DNA from: Brumimicrobium mesophilum
Lineage (GTDB): Bacteria; Bacteroidota; Bacteroidia; Flavobacteriales_D; Crocinitomicaceae
DNA length: 64,000 bases
Assembly: GCF_003025005.1 (NCBI RefSeq)
Contig: NZ_PVSS01000004.1
Location: 62,001 to 126,000 of the forward strand
Reading direction: 5' to 3'
This document shows positions 16,801-24,420 of this stretch, piece by piece (the first letter of the stretch is position 1; the number at the start of each line of letters is the position of its first letter). The translations under genes and the position numbers were made by a program. Below the pieces are notes generated by a model. The model made no database searches and was not told the origin of the DNA. It worked only from the letters and a program-made list of their open reading frames with translations.

Positions 16801-17196
16801 ATGATACTCGATTGCTATAAAATATTGAAACAGATGGAACGCAGACCCGCAATGTGGGTTGGGGAAAATACGTTGAAAGCAATTCACTTGTATATATCAG
16901 GATATTACCATGCTCTTTTAGATGAGGGAGTTGTAACTGCTGCTCATACAGACGAACCTTTCTTCGACTGGGTAGCGGACAAATTAGGGTATTTTGAATC
17001 AACAGCTGGATGGGTAAATATGATAGTTGCAGAATCAATGGGGTTTGAATCAAAAAACATTAGTTGGGAGGAAGTATTTGAAACTCCAACAACAAAAGAG
17101 CAACACTCTATTTCAATTAATCGATTTTATGAGTTACTCGAAGAATTTAAAAAAGAAATGGAAGAACAGAGTATAACAAAACCTAAACTGCATTGA
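16801..17196 (+). CDS. Small cytosolic protein of unknown function (cassette)
   Basis: A 131-residue acidic protein with no signal peptide and probably mostly helical. It contains an ERRPAMWVGENTL segment near residues 14-26, a WVADKLGYF segment near residue 58, and a charged C-terminal helix. I do not recognise the family. ATG 16801 is 10 bases after the core GTTATACTC, and the matching GAGTATAAC (17169) lies inside the coding region. The last eight codons and the stop therefore belong to the recombination site. Confidence 0.65.
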   Translation: MILDCYKILKQMERRPAMWVGENTLKAIHLYISGYYHALLDEGVVTAAHTDEPFFDWVADKLGYFESTAGWVNMIVAESMGFESKNISWEEVFETPTTKEQHSISINRFYELLEEFKKEMEEQSITKPKLH

Positions 17197-17223
17197 AACG
17201 CAGTTTAGCCAAACGTTAAGTGT
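17169..17223. repeat. attC-like site 7 (short, 55 bp)
   Basis: This is the most canonical site of the array. GAGTATAAC is the exact complement of the GTTATACTC at the start of the unit. TAAACTGC (17184-17191) pairs with GCAGTTTA (17200-17207), with unpaired spacers AAAACC and GCCAAAC. The right core is GTTAAGTGT (17215-17223). Confidence 0.8.
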
Positions 17224-17276
17224 AATTGTATAGTACCAAATTCGTGAATAAACATGAATAAATTATATATCTAGTT

Positions 17277-18002
17277 ATGAAGATCATTTTTTTAATCACT
17301 TTATTTTTATTTTCTTTTTTAGATTTTAGTGTTTGTCAAACAACAGATTTATTCAATATCAATATCAAATTTGTTGACGAATCTAACAGTCCTATACATG
17401 GCTTACCAGTTAGTATAAGTTATACAGGTGCGCCTAGTTCTATGTATCATGTTACTAATGAGAAAGGTTTAATAAACGTAAATATCTCAATACTCAACCC
17501 TTTTTCACCAGACACACTTTTCGGATGTTATGTTGGGGTAGTCTATAATGATTACGAATTTTTATCTGAGACACTCACAATAGCTAAGGATACTTTGAAA
17601 GAAGACTTTACTAAAATTTACAAAATGCAAAAAATGCAGCCAGTGGAATTGGATGAAGAACAATTTAATAATTTAACTGGAATAATTTCGTTAGAAGACT
17701 TTGTCAAAAAGGATACACTTTTTTTATATCAATCTTTTATGATGCCTGCACCCATACCTATGGCATTAGGTTTTAACTCTATAGAGTTAATTAAACTATC
17801 AAAGAATACATTTAAGTTAGATCTCTATAGCTCAGAATCTTCCTACGCAAAACATCGAGTGGAAAAACTTATCCAAGTAAATCTAAAAAAAAGTAAAGTT
17901 ATAATAGAGATAGACGGTGTTAAATTCAAGTTTTTATTACAAACACTACAAAGTCAAACACAATATGGTTATACATACAGATATATGCTCATTCGAATGT
18001 AA
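17277..18002 (+). CDS. Secreted protein with Ig-like/regulatory-like N-terminal domain (cassette)
   Basis: A 241-residue exported protein (signal MKIIFLITLFLFSFLDFSVCQ). Residues about 28-100 look like a beta-sandwich of the Big/CarboxypepD_reg type (IKFVDESNSPIHGLPVSISYTG, VTNEKGLINVNISI). The C-terminal part (about 130-241) is a mixed domain with no recognised family. The unit begins with GTTAAGTGTA (17215) and ends with TACACTTAAC (18003), an exact ten-base complement. The stop codon is next to the site. Confidence 0.65.
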   Translation: MKIIFLITLFLFSFLDFSVCQTTDLFNINIKFVDESNSPIHGLPVSISYTGAPSSMYHVTNEKGLINVNISILNPFSPDTLFGCYVGVVYNDYEFLSETLTIAKDTLKEDFTKIYKMQKMQPVELDEEQFNNLTGIISLEDFVKKDTLFLYQSFMMPAPIPMALGFNSIELIKLSKNTFKLDLYSSESSYAKHRVEKLIQVNLKKSKVIIEIDGVKFKFLLQTLQSQTQYGYTYRYMLIRM

Positions 18003-18133
18003 TACACTTAACACAGCCTTTGCCGTCAGTATGTAAAACTCTTCGATTTTTACATTCATGCAAATCTAAAAGTTTGTATCTTCGATAAAACATATAGCAA
18101 ACAGGCCGCCGCAAAGCCTCAACCGTTATGCCC
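18003..18133. repeat. attC-like site 8 (131-bp type)
   Basis: TACACTTAACACAGCCTTTG ... ACAGGCCGCCGCAAAGCCTC ends with the core GTTATGCCC (18125-18133). It is the third copy of the 131-bp family, diverged in the left arm (CCGTCAGTATGT). Confidence 0.75.
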
Positions 18134-18156
18134 AAGCAAAATAAAGACCTACGATT

Positions 18157-20712
18157 ATGAACAGTAATGCAAAAGAATATTTAAAAGAATTTGCCACCTC
18201 TCAACCTGATTGGTTAAAAGCTCTTATTTATGATTCTATTGAATCAAATGGGAATATAACAAATGAGAGAAAAAACGAAATATTCAGCCATTTAACAAAT
18301 GGTACTAACTTAAATATTACAGAACCAAATCTAAGTAACGAAACTACTGATTCTGAGATTCGACTTACAAAACTAATTCATAAAAGTGGAGTAAATGCTT
18401 TAAAAGAAAACCAGACGATAAAGTTCTCTAACGATGTAACAATTTTATACGGTATGAATGGTGCTGGAAAAAGTAGTTATTTCAAAGTATTGAACGAAAT
18501 AGTTGGAGGAAATCAAAAGAAAGAAATATTACCAAATATTTATACTGAAACCTCAAAGCCAATTGAAATAGAACTAAGCTTTGAATCTCAAAATGGACAA
18601 AACCAAACAATAAATTGGAATGGAAGCAACCGCTCCCTCAATTTGCTTAATAAATGTAAAGTTTTTGACACTTCGTATTTAGAAGGTCTTTTGGCAACAA
18701 GGAAAGCTGACAGTACGCTTATCCAACCTTTAGGTTTAAATCTGTTTACTTATTTAGTTGGAGTAATTGATGATTTTAAGGACAAGGTAAATAACAAAGC
18801 CGATAAAAAAAGGCTTGAAAAACCAACATTAGAATTAAAACATTTAAGTGATGATATAAAAACATCTTTTGAAAGTCATCAGGTTTCCAGTAGTATTAAA
18901 TCACAAGTTGAAAAACTAGATACTTTTTCTGACGAAGATTCAGTGAAACTTAAAACCAAAAAAGGTGAGCTAAAAAACTTAAAGCAGATTAATATTCAAG
19001 ATAAAATTCGTCTTAAAAAGAATGATAAAGACGAATTAGAGAGCGTTAAAAGTCATATTGACAATGCTGTTAAAAAGATTTCTGGAGCATTAACAAGAAC
19101 ACAAAATTCCATTAAAACATATACAGAAAGTAAAGAGGCTAATAAGTTAGCGAAAAAGCAATTTGATATTTTATCAAATATCCCTGCCAACAATACGGAA
19201 GAATGGAAAGAGTTTATTAAAGCAGGAGAAAAATACACTTCAAAATTAGACTCCGCAGAAAAAGTTTGTGCTTATTGTCGTCAACCTTTGGCAGATGATA
19301 ATTCCATTAATTTGGTTCAATCATATGGGAATTTCCTTAAAGACGAATCGGAACAAAAATTGAATGGAGCGATTCAAAATTTGGAATCACTTAAACAGGA
19401 ACTTAATGGAATTTCGGTTAAGCTGAAAATAAAAGAAAACATAGAAGCGATTTTAAAAGAAACTAAAATAGCGGATTCGGACGAAACACTTAATAAACTC
19501 ATAGGTAATATCATTTCTAATCTTGAAAAAGGAAAAGAAGAATTAATTACTGCTATAGATAGCAAAAGTTCTAAAGATTTTGAAATTGAATTTAAGAACA
19601 AGGATATTGTTAATTTAAAACTTTCTGCAATAATTGATAGCTTACAAGCTGAAATCGTAAAATTTGAGAATGATAATAAGGACAAGAAAACTCAAATAGA
19701 CAAACTTGAAAAAGAAATAAAAGGCTTTTTAGAAAATGAATCAATTAGCCAACAGAAAGAAAATATTGAGAAATGGTTTAGTGTTGATTCTGTTGAGAAA
19801 GAGTTAAGACAAAAATCAAAAAAAATAAATACAAAAAAAGTCAGTGATCTTTCAAAAACAGCTCATAATGATTTATTGACAGAAACGTTAAAAACCGGTT
19901 TTACCGATGAATTGACAGGTTTAGGTTTTAATAAACTTGAAGTAAAGCTCGAAAATGCAAGAGGACAGAAAGGAACTTCGAATACAAAATTAACTCTTAC
20001 CAAAAATAAGGATATAAAAGCTGTTTTAAGTGAAGGAGAACAAAAAGCTGTCGCTTTAGCTCTCTTTGTTGCAGAAGCTAAAATTCAAAAAAGTATCAAT
20101 CCAATAATTTTAGATGACCCAGTTAATAGTCTTGACCATAAAATTGCTGGAAATTTTACCAATAGACTATTACAGTTAGAGAATCAAATTATTCTCTTTA
20201 ATCACAATAAGTTATTCCTTGAAGCTTTTGAAACATCAAAAGAAAATCATATTTGTAAAACTATTGATTCTGCTTGTAATAATTCGAGAGGTAAACACAT
20301 TAGAGTTTATCTTGTCAACAACGAAGGTAAAAATTCAAAAGGAGTATTGACAAATTACAAATTGAACAAAGCTTCAAATCATATTCGTGATGCGAAAAGA
20401 TTACTAAACGGTTCTCCATTTGAAGACGGCTTAAAAGTCGCAAATTTGCTTAGGAAGGCAGTTGAATGTACAATTGATGAAAAGATATTCAATAACCAAG
20501 TACCAACTAAGAATAGTACAAAAAACAATCGTATTAATTGGGACGAATTGAAAAAACTAAATAATGATGAACTTACAATAAACTCATTAAAAAACATTCA
20601 CAGTAGAGTCTCTGGTGGAGAAATGCATAATGGGACTGAAAACGAAGAAAATCCTATTGAGATAGATGAATTCAATACGATGATTTCTGATATTGAACAG
20701 TTATTAAATTGA
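18157..20712 (+). CDS. RloC/PrrC-like ATPase with zinc hook and HEPN-type C-terminus (cassette)
   Basis: An 851-residue AAA_13-type protein. Walker A GMNGAGKSS is at about residues 99-107. Long coiled-coil arms (about 200-365 and 390-580) flank a Rad50-like zinc-hook motif C371-A-Y-C374. The ABC signature SEGEQKAVALALF is at about 625 and the Walker B/D-loop LDDPVNSLDH at about 651. The last 110 residues contain R817-x6-H824 (RVSGGEMH), matching the HEPN ribonuclease RX4-6H motif. Known RloC and PrrC proteins of this plan cleave tRNA anticodon loops and abort phage infection; the same role is inferred here. The unit runs from core GTTATGCCC (18125) to GGGCATAA-TAAC (20722), so it is a complete cassette. 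Confidence 0.8.
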   Translation: MNSNAKEYLKEFATSQPDWLKALIYDSIESNGNITNERKNEIFSHLTNGTNLNITEPNLSNETTDSEIRLTKLIHKSGVNALKENQTIKFSNDVTILYGMNGAGKSSYFKVLNEIVGGNQKKEILPNIYTETSKPIEIELSFESQNGQNQTINWNGSNRSLNLLNKCKVFDTSYLEGLLATRKADSTLIQPLGLNLFTYLVGVIDDFKDKVNNKADKKRLEKPTLELKHLSDDIKTSFESHQVSSSIKSQVEKLDTFSDEDSVKLKTKKGELKNLKQINIQDKIRLKKNDKDELESVKSHIDNAVKKISGALTRTQNSIKTYTESKEANKLAKKQFDILSNIPANNTEEWKEFIKAGEKYTSKLDSAEKVCAYCRQPLADDNSINLVQSYGNFLKDESEQKLNGAIQNLESLKQELNGISVKLKIKENIEAILKETKIADSDETLNKLIGNIISNLEKGKEELITAIDSKSSKDFEIEFKNKDIVNLKLSAIIDSLQAEIVKFENDNKDKKTQIDKLEKEIKGFLENESISQQKENIEKWFSVDSVEKELRQKSKKINTKKVSDLSKTAHNDLLTETLKTGFTDELTGLGFNKLEVKLENARGQKGTSNTKLTLTKNKDIKAVLSEGEQKAVALALFVAEAKIQKSINPIILDDPVNSLDHKIAGNFTNRLLQLENQIILFNHNKLFLEAFETSKENHICKTIDSACNNSRGKHIRVYLVNNEGKNSKGVLTNYKLNKASNHIRDAKRLLNGSPFEDGLKVANLLRKAVECTIDEKIFNNQVPTKNSTKNNRINWDELKKLNNDELTINSLKNIHSRVSGGEMHNGTENEENPIEIDEFNTMISDIEQLLN

Positions 20713-20721
20713 ACAATGCCA

Positions 20722-21333
20722 GGGCATAATAACTAAGTCTTCGGCGTGCCGATAGGCTAACGCTGAAGACCATGTTGACGGATCCGGATTTCCTTATGGG
20801 GAAAGCGATTTGATACCTTGTTTTTGAAAAAATATTTTAGTGTGTTACGCTTTGATTATGAGCGTGCATTTCGAATTTAAGTTGGTTGATTACAATTCTT
20901 TGTTCTTAAAAAGGAGTATTTACCAGATGTTTCATTGTTTTTATGTTTATTTCACTACTTATAAGCCATAACTTCTCCATTACGTTAATATCGTTGCATT
21001 TATTCTGTTGATTTATTGATACTTAAAGTTTTTCTCCAGTTTTCTGGTGGACCTCTTCCATCAAAAAGCAGAACAGTGATTAATTTTCCTTTTTTACACG
21101 TTGGACATCTCCTGTTGTGCGTTGGGTTTTCCTTAATAATTTCGGACGTATTTTGTTTATTCAATAACTTTTGAAGTTCGGGAAGCTTTACCTTTTTCCA
21201 ACTGCTGCTTAATATTCCAAAATGCCTTATTCGAGTAAAAGCTTGTTGGTTTTATAAATGAGATTATTGTTATATTTGGTAGAAATACTACAGTTTGGTA
21301 GTAGACTATTGTCGAAAGCCGATTGTTAAGTGC
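20722..21333. repeat. attC-like spacer of the long type, site 9, with insertion
   Basis: It begins GGGCATAATAAC. The first 96 bases from 20728 are identical to site 5, including the hairpin GTCTTCGGCGT/ACGCTGAAGAC (20737-20747 with 20760-20770). After about 20870 the sequence departs from the 345-bp repeat and contains a transposase remnant on the minus strand. The right end is GATTGTTAAGTGC with the core at 21325-21333. Confidence 0.55.
21000..21240 (-). pseudogene. IS91-type (Y2) transposase, C-terminal remnant
   Basis: The minus strand reads TRIRHFGILSSSWKKVKLPE..., then RRCPTCKKGKLITVLLFDGR and GPPENW, to a stop at 21002-21000. The RIRHFG(I/F)L segment and the Cys-x2-Cys followed by an RGPP run are hallmarks of the end of IS91-family transposases. 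The catalytic Y2 region and the N-terminus are missing, with no start codon. It is a fossil insertion inside spacer 9. Confidence 0.6.
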
Positions 21334-21345
21334 AACAACAACAAA

Positions 21346-22062
21346 ATGAAAATACCTAAGATTAAAGGAATAATTGACCGTAGAATCCTTATCAATTACC
21401 AAGTTGACAAGGAAGTTTTGGATAATTATTTACCTGAGCCGTTTAAACCAAAACTAGTTAACGGAAAAGGTATTGCCGGAATTTGTCTGATAAGGCTAAA
21501 ACAAATAAGACCTAAAGGTTTTCCCAAGCAAATCGGAATATCATCTGAAAATGGAGCCCATAGAATTGCTGTTGAATGGACTGAGAATGGTCAATTAAAG
21601 GAAGGTGTTTACATTCCAAGAAGAGATACTTCTTCCAAATTGAACGCTTTGGCAGGTGGAACTATTTTTCCAGGAGTTCATCACTTTGCTAAGTTCACTG
21701 TAAAGGAATCTAATGGTAATTATAACGTTGCATTTATTAGCGAGGACGAAACATCCCTTTCAATTATCGCTAAAGAAACTGATGTTTGGAATGACCAAAG
21801 TATATTTGATAATTTGGAATGTGTATCCCAGTTTTTTGAAGCTGGATCTGTTGGATATTCACCGCATAAAACCGAATTTGATGGACTTGAACTTAAAGCA
21901 TATAATTGGAAAGTTTCTATGCTTAAAGTGACAAAAGTTAATTCTAGCTTTTTCGAAGATTTGACAATATTTCCTAAAGGTTCAGTGGTTTTTGATAATG
22001 CTTTATTAATGAAAGATATTGAACATGAGTGGATTGGGTTACCTAGGATAAAAGGCATTTAA
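21346..22062 (+). CDS. DUF2071 (YqjF-like) family protein (cassette)
   Basis: A 238-residue cytosolic protein matching DUF2071/COG3361: IDRRILINYQVDKEVLDNYL, PKLVNGKGIAGICLIRLKQI, GVYIPRRDTSSKLNALAGG and PGVHHFAKF. The fold is related to acetoacetate decarboxylase; the function is not established. The Met at 21346 (MKIPKIKG) is preferred over upstream non-ATG codons. It lies 12 bases after the core GTTAAGTGC (21325), and the stop codon lies within GCATTTAAC (22055), which is the complement with one mismatch. Confidence 0.8.
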   Translation: MKIPKIKGIIDRRILINYQVDKEVLDNYLPEPFKPKLVNGKGIAGICLIRLKQIRPKGFPKQIGISSENGAHRIAVEWTENGQLKEGVYIPRRDTSSKLNALAGGTIFPGVHHFAKFTVKESNGNYNVAFISEDETSLSIIAKETDVWNDQSIFDNLECVSQFFEAGSVGYSPHKTEFDGLELKAYNWKVSMLKVTKVNSSFFEDLTIFPKGSVVFDNALLMKDIEHEWIGLPRIKGI

Positions 22063-22249
22063 CATTACTTATGTTTCTTTGGAGAAGTTGCGTAGAACTA
22101 GAAAATTTGAATTGTATTTGACAGAGCACCAAATAACCGATTTGGCTTTCAAGAAAATAAAAACAAAATGCGGTGAGTTGGCTTGTGGAAATTTGGAAAA
22201 TCCGTAACTTTCTAATTCGCCTACGAAAACAAACATTTACCGTTAGCAT
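22055..22249. repeat. attC-like site 10
   Basis: It begins GCATTTAAC (overlapping the stop codon of the previous gene) and ends with the core GTTAGCAT (22242-22249). Arms GTAGAACTAGAAAATT and AACTTTCTAATTCGCCTAC pair with a bulge. It is less regular than the other sites. Confidence 0.5.
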
Positions 22250-22281
22250 TAGTTATGGAATTATTTTGAAGGTTGAATCTT

Positions 22282-22863
22282 ATGAATATGAAAACAATAC
22301 ACATCTTGATAATCAGTAGCATTTTTGTTTCACTTACAGCTTGTATGAAAAGAAATATTGCAGGAGATTATTCTGCAAAAGTATTTCATTACCCCAAGGG
22401 AATGAATCATGAAATACTGGAAGAAAAAAAATCAAGGGTATCTGTTGATCCAAATGGTGTCGCAAGCATAAAAACTGAGACGATTTCTTTTCATTTGATA
22501 CCTGAAAGAAATGAGAGTATCACAAAATTTTTCATGTACATTGATAAAAATCTGAATATTTATGCCACATATTGTGCAGGAGGTCTAATCCCAAGCACAG
22601 AATACCAAGGAAAAGGTAAATTAGATCATGGCATGCTCTATGTCGATTTTTTCAGAAAAGATATTTTCGGTTTTAATCGACAAAAAATGGATTCAATTCT
22701 ATTCGATAAACCTTTCCAATTGAAATTTTCGGTTGAGAAGGATGAATCATGGAAAAATATGGGTATTGAATATTTTCCAACAAGACAAAAATTGAATATT
22801 AAAGACAGTATTTGGAGTGTCCATTATTTATTTAATATACAAGATAATACTCACACCATGTAA
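22282..22863 (+). CDS. Lipoprotein of unknown function (cassette)
   Basis: A 193-residue lipoprotein; the lipobox SLTAC gives a mature start at Cys in CMKRNIAGDYSAKVFHYPKG. The ATG at 22282 or 22288 fits the signal peptide. The rest looks beta-rich (IAGDYSAKV, SIKTETISFHLI, LKFSVEKDESWKNMG), possibly a lipocalin-like sandwich, but no family is recognised. It lies between sites 10 and 11. The expected complementarity between unit start and end is weak here. Confidence 0.6.
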   Translation: MNMKTIHILIISSIFVSLTACMKRNIAGDYSAKVFHYPKGMNHEILEEKKSRVSVDPNGVASIKTETISFHLIPERNESITKFFMYIDKNLNIYATYCAGGLIPSTEYQGKGKLDHGMLYVDFFRKDIFGFNRQKMDSILFDKPFQLKFSVEKDESWKNMGIEYFPTRQKLNIKDSIWSVHYLFNIQDNTHTM

Positions 22864-22900
22864 AAAGCATTAAAACGACATTTTACACTAAACGTTATTA
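22859..22900. repeat. Possible degenerate attC-like site 11
   Basis: TGTAAAA (22859-22865) pairs with TTTTACA (22881-22887), and the core GTTATTA follows at 22894-22900, eight bases before the next ATG. It is short, and the left inverse core is not evident. Confidence 0.3.
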
Positions 22901-22907
22901 AAAAACG

Positions 22908-23609
22908 ATGAAAATGAAATTTTGGTTTCCACTTGTACTTACACTATTATGGAACGCTTGCCTTTCTCAGTCAATAGATATTGATTACTTTGGGAGGTTT
23001 AATAAATCGAACAATTTTGCATCAGAGGATAGTTTAATTCTTTCTCTTAAAAGTGACTTCTCCTTTACATTGGAGTTCAATGACCCTTATGTTTGTGCTG
23101 CTTATACTGACTCTAAACGATTTTGCACTGGAACATATTCAAAGAGAGGTGACACTTTAAGCTTAAAAAGCAAATCGTCTGAAAGTAACTTTTACATAAT
23201 GCAAGAATCGAACGTTGAGAACGTACATTCAGACTCTATTTTCATTATACTTTCACCATCAAAAAGCGTGCATTTAAAGGGCCCACGACTATACGTCTCT
23301 GTTAATTCAGTTCCAATCGGAGAATATCAAATTGGAGATACAATTACCATTGACAAAGCGACCTCAGATATTAGGATATTCAGCAAATGCCTGTACGATA
23401 TGTATTGGAAAATCACCCTGAATGGAAGCTACAAACCTAGAGTTTACCACCTTCAATTAAATCTCAAAGCCGCAGAGGAAAACCTAAGTTTGGAAAATAT
23501 CAAATTTCTTTTAAAAGACGGTGAATTGCTTATGATGGAAGACTTCTATTTCATTGATATCTTAGAAAACCGATTAAAGGAAAAACAACCGCCAATAATC
23601 AAGCCCTAA
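22908..23609 (+). CDS. Secreted protein of unknown function (cassette)
   Basis: A 233-residue exported protein (signal MKMKFWFPLVLTLLWNACLSQ). The region FGRFNKSNNFASEDSLILSLKSDFSFTLEF followed by CAAYTDSKRFCTGTYSKRGDTLSLKSK resembles the lipocalin-like beta strands found in many Bacteroidota secreted proteins. The C-terminal half is unrecognised. It starts eight bases after the core GTTATTA. Its stop codon is the start of TAATAAAC (23607), close to the complement TAATAAC, so it may be the last cassette of the array. Confidence 0.6.
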   Translation: MKMKFWFPLVLTLLWNACLSQSIDIDYFGRFNKSNNFASEDSLILSLKSDFSFTLEFNDPYVCAAYTDSKRFCTGTYSKRGDTLSLKSKSSESNFYIMQESNVENVHSDSIFIILSPSKSVHLKGPRLYVSVNSVPIGEYQIGDTITIDKATSDIRIFSKCLYDMYWKITLNGSYKPRVYHLQLNLKAAEENLSLENIKFLLKDGELLMMEDFYFIDILENRLKEKQPPIIKP

Positions 23610-23652
23610 TAAACACAAATAAACCTTGATTTCATTGTGCTTGGTGTTGAAC
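23607..23652. repeat. Candidate attC-like site 12 (right end of array)
   Basis: TAATAAACACAA ... TTGTGCTTGGTGTT, with the GTTGAAC core at 23646-23652. AACAC/GTGTT and CACAA/TTGTG can pair. It is weak, but in the expected place. Confidence 0.35.
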
Positions 23653-24020
23653 TCCGCCTTTGGTAGCGGGTTCGAAGCCTAAAAAACCATAGAGATTCAA
23701 TACCAAAAGGTGTGATTGAATTTCTAAAAATTGGACTTTCTATTTTTAAAAATGGAGTGTCTATATTTTTGTGACTAAGTCCGAAGAGTAAGGGTTTTAA
23801 ATTTAAAGATTTTTTAGAAATATAATATCAAATATCATAGTCGTAATTATAGTGTTGTTTATTAGATTGTTAAGAGTTTATTTTCTGTGTATAAAACTCA
23901 AGTTAAAACTTAATTTTATTTATATTTTACACCCAATTCTCAAATTAAATTAGGATTTTCAACAAAACAATTTTATACTTGTACCCGAAATAGAATAATA
24001 ACCCATTAAAAACCAAAGCA
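23653..24020. other. Gene-free region after the array
   Basis: I see no ORF. Two near-identical adjacent segments occur at about 23735-23778 (AAAAATTGGACTTTCTATTTTT and AAAAATGGAGTGTCTATATT...). A TATACTTG near 23972 could be the -7 box of the short transcript that starts the next entry. Confidence 0.35.
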
Positions 24021-24101
24021 ATGTTTGTACTAACATCATATAAAAAATCTGGAACTTGTGATCAAGTTTTCAATATGCTTTGGAATAAAAAGATTTCATA
24101 A
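24021..24101 (+). CDS. 26-codon ORF, possible leader peptide
   Basis: ATG 24021 to TAA 24101 encodes MFVLTSYKKSGTCDQVFNML plus WNKKIS. It sits about 40 bases after a possible promoter and 20 bases before a strong terminator, so it would be the only product of a transcript of about 190 bases. It could be a leader peptide for attenuation of the rtcB-prfH operon, a small protein, or an incidental ORF in a small RNA. There is no run of one regulatory codon. Confidence 0.3.
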   Translation: MFVLTSYKKSGTCDQVFNMLWNKKIS

Positions 24102-24121
24102 TCTTACTCAATATTTTTATG

Positions 24122-24158
24122 AAAGTCCGAAGCACCAAGTGTTTCGGACTTTTTTTTT
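24122..24158 (+). terminator. Strong intrinsic terminator
   Basis: AAAGTCCGAA-g-CAC pairs with GTG-t-TTCGGACTTT around a three-base loop, followed by a run of T. It is the strongest terminator in the window and lies 260 bases before the next gene, which makes an attenuator or a small RNA end possible. Confidence 0.8.
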
Positions 24159-24420
24159 GTATCAGATCCACAGAACAATTCCCGTTCGCAACACTCCAAG
24201 ATAATTAACTCTTCAAAAAGAGACATTACAATTTCCTAAGGTTCTTTTTTTCATCTGTCAGCATAAGAAAACTGGCAAACGTGAATAATTCAGCCTGATG
24301 AAATTTAATTTAAAACAAAAGCAATGAAACAGATTTACACCACAAGGAAAATCTAGTTAATTCAAATTTTTAGCTAGTAAAATCAAAAATTAGAATACTA
24401 AACGCTAAAAAAACAATACA

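Noticed and set aside
21157-21402. 81-codon minus-strand ORF at the start of the DUF2071 unit
   Set aside because: It crosses the unit boundary and reads out of frame with the transposase remnant; there is no signal, motif or plausible start.
10053-23652. Integron integrase gene inside the array region
   Set aside because: No protein here shows the R...HxxR...Y pattern of tyrosine recombinases; all frames larger than 60 codons are accounted for or are opposite-strand shadows.
23662-23679. tRNA T-arm-like GGGTTCGAAGCC
   Set aside because: The stem bases next to the loop do not pair, and no acceptor, D or anticodon arms are found.
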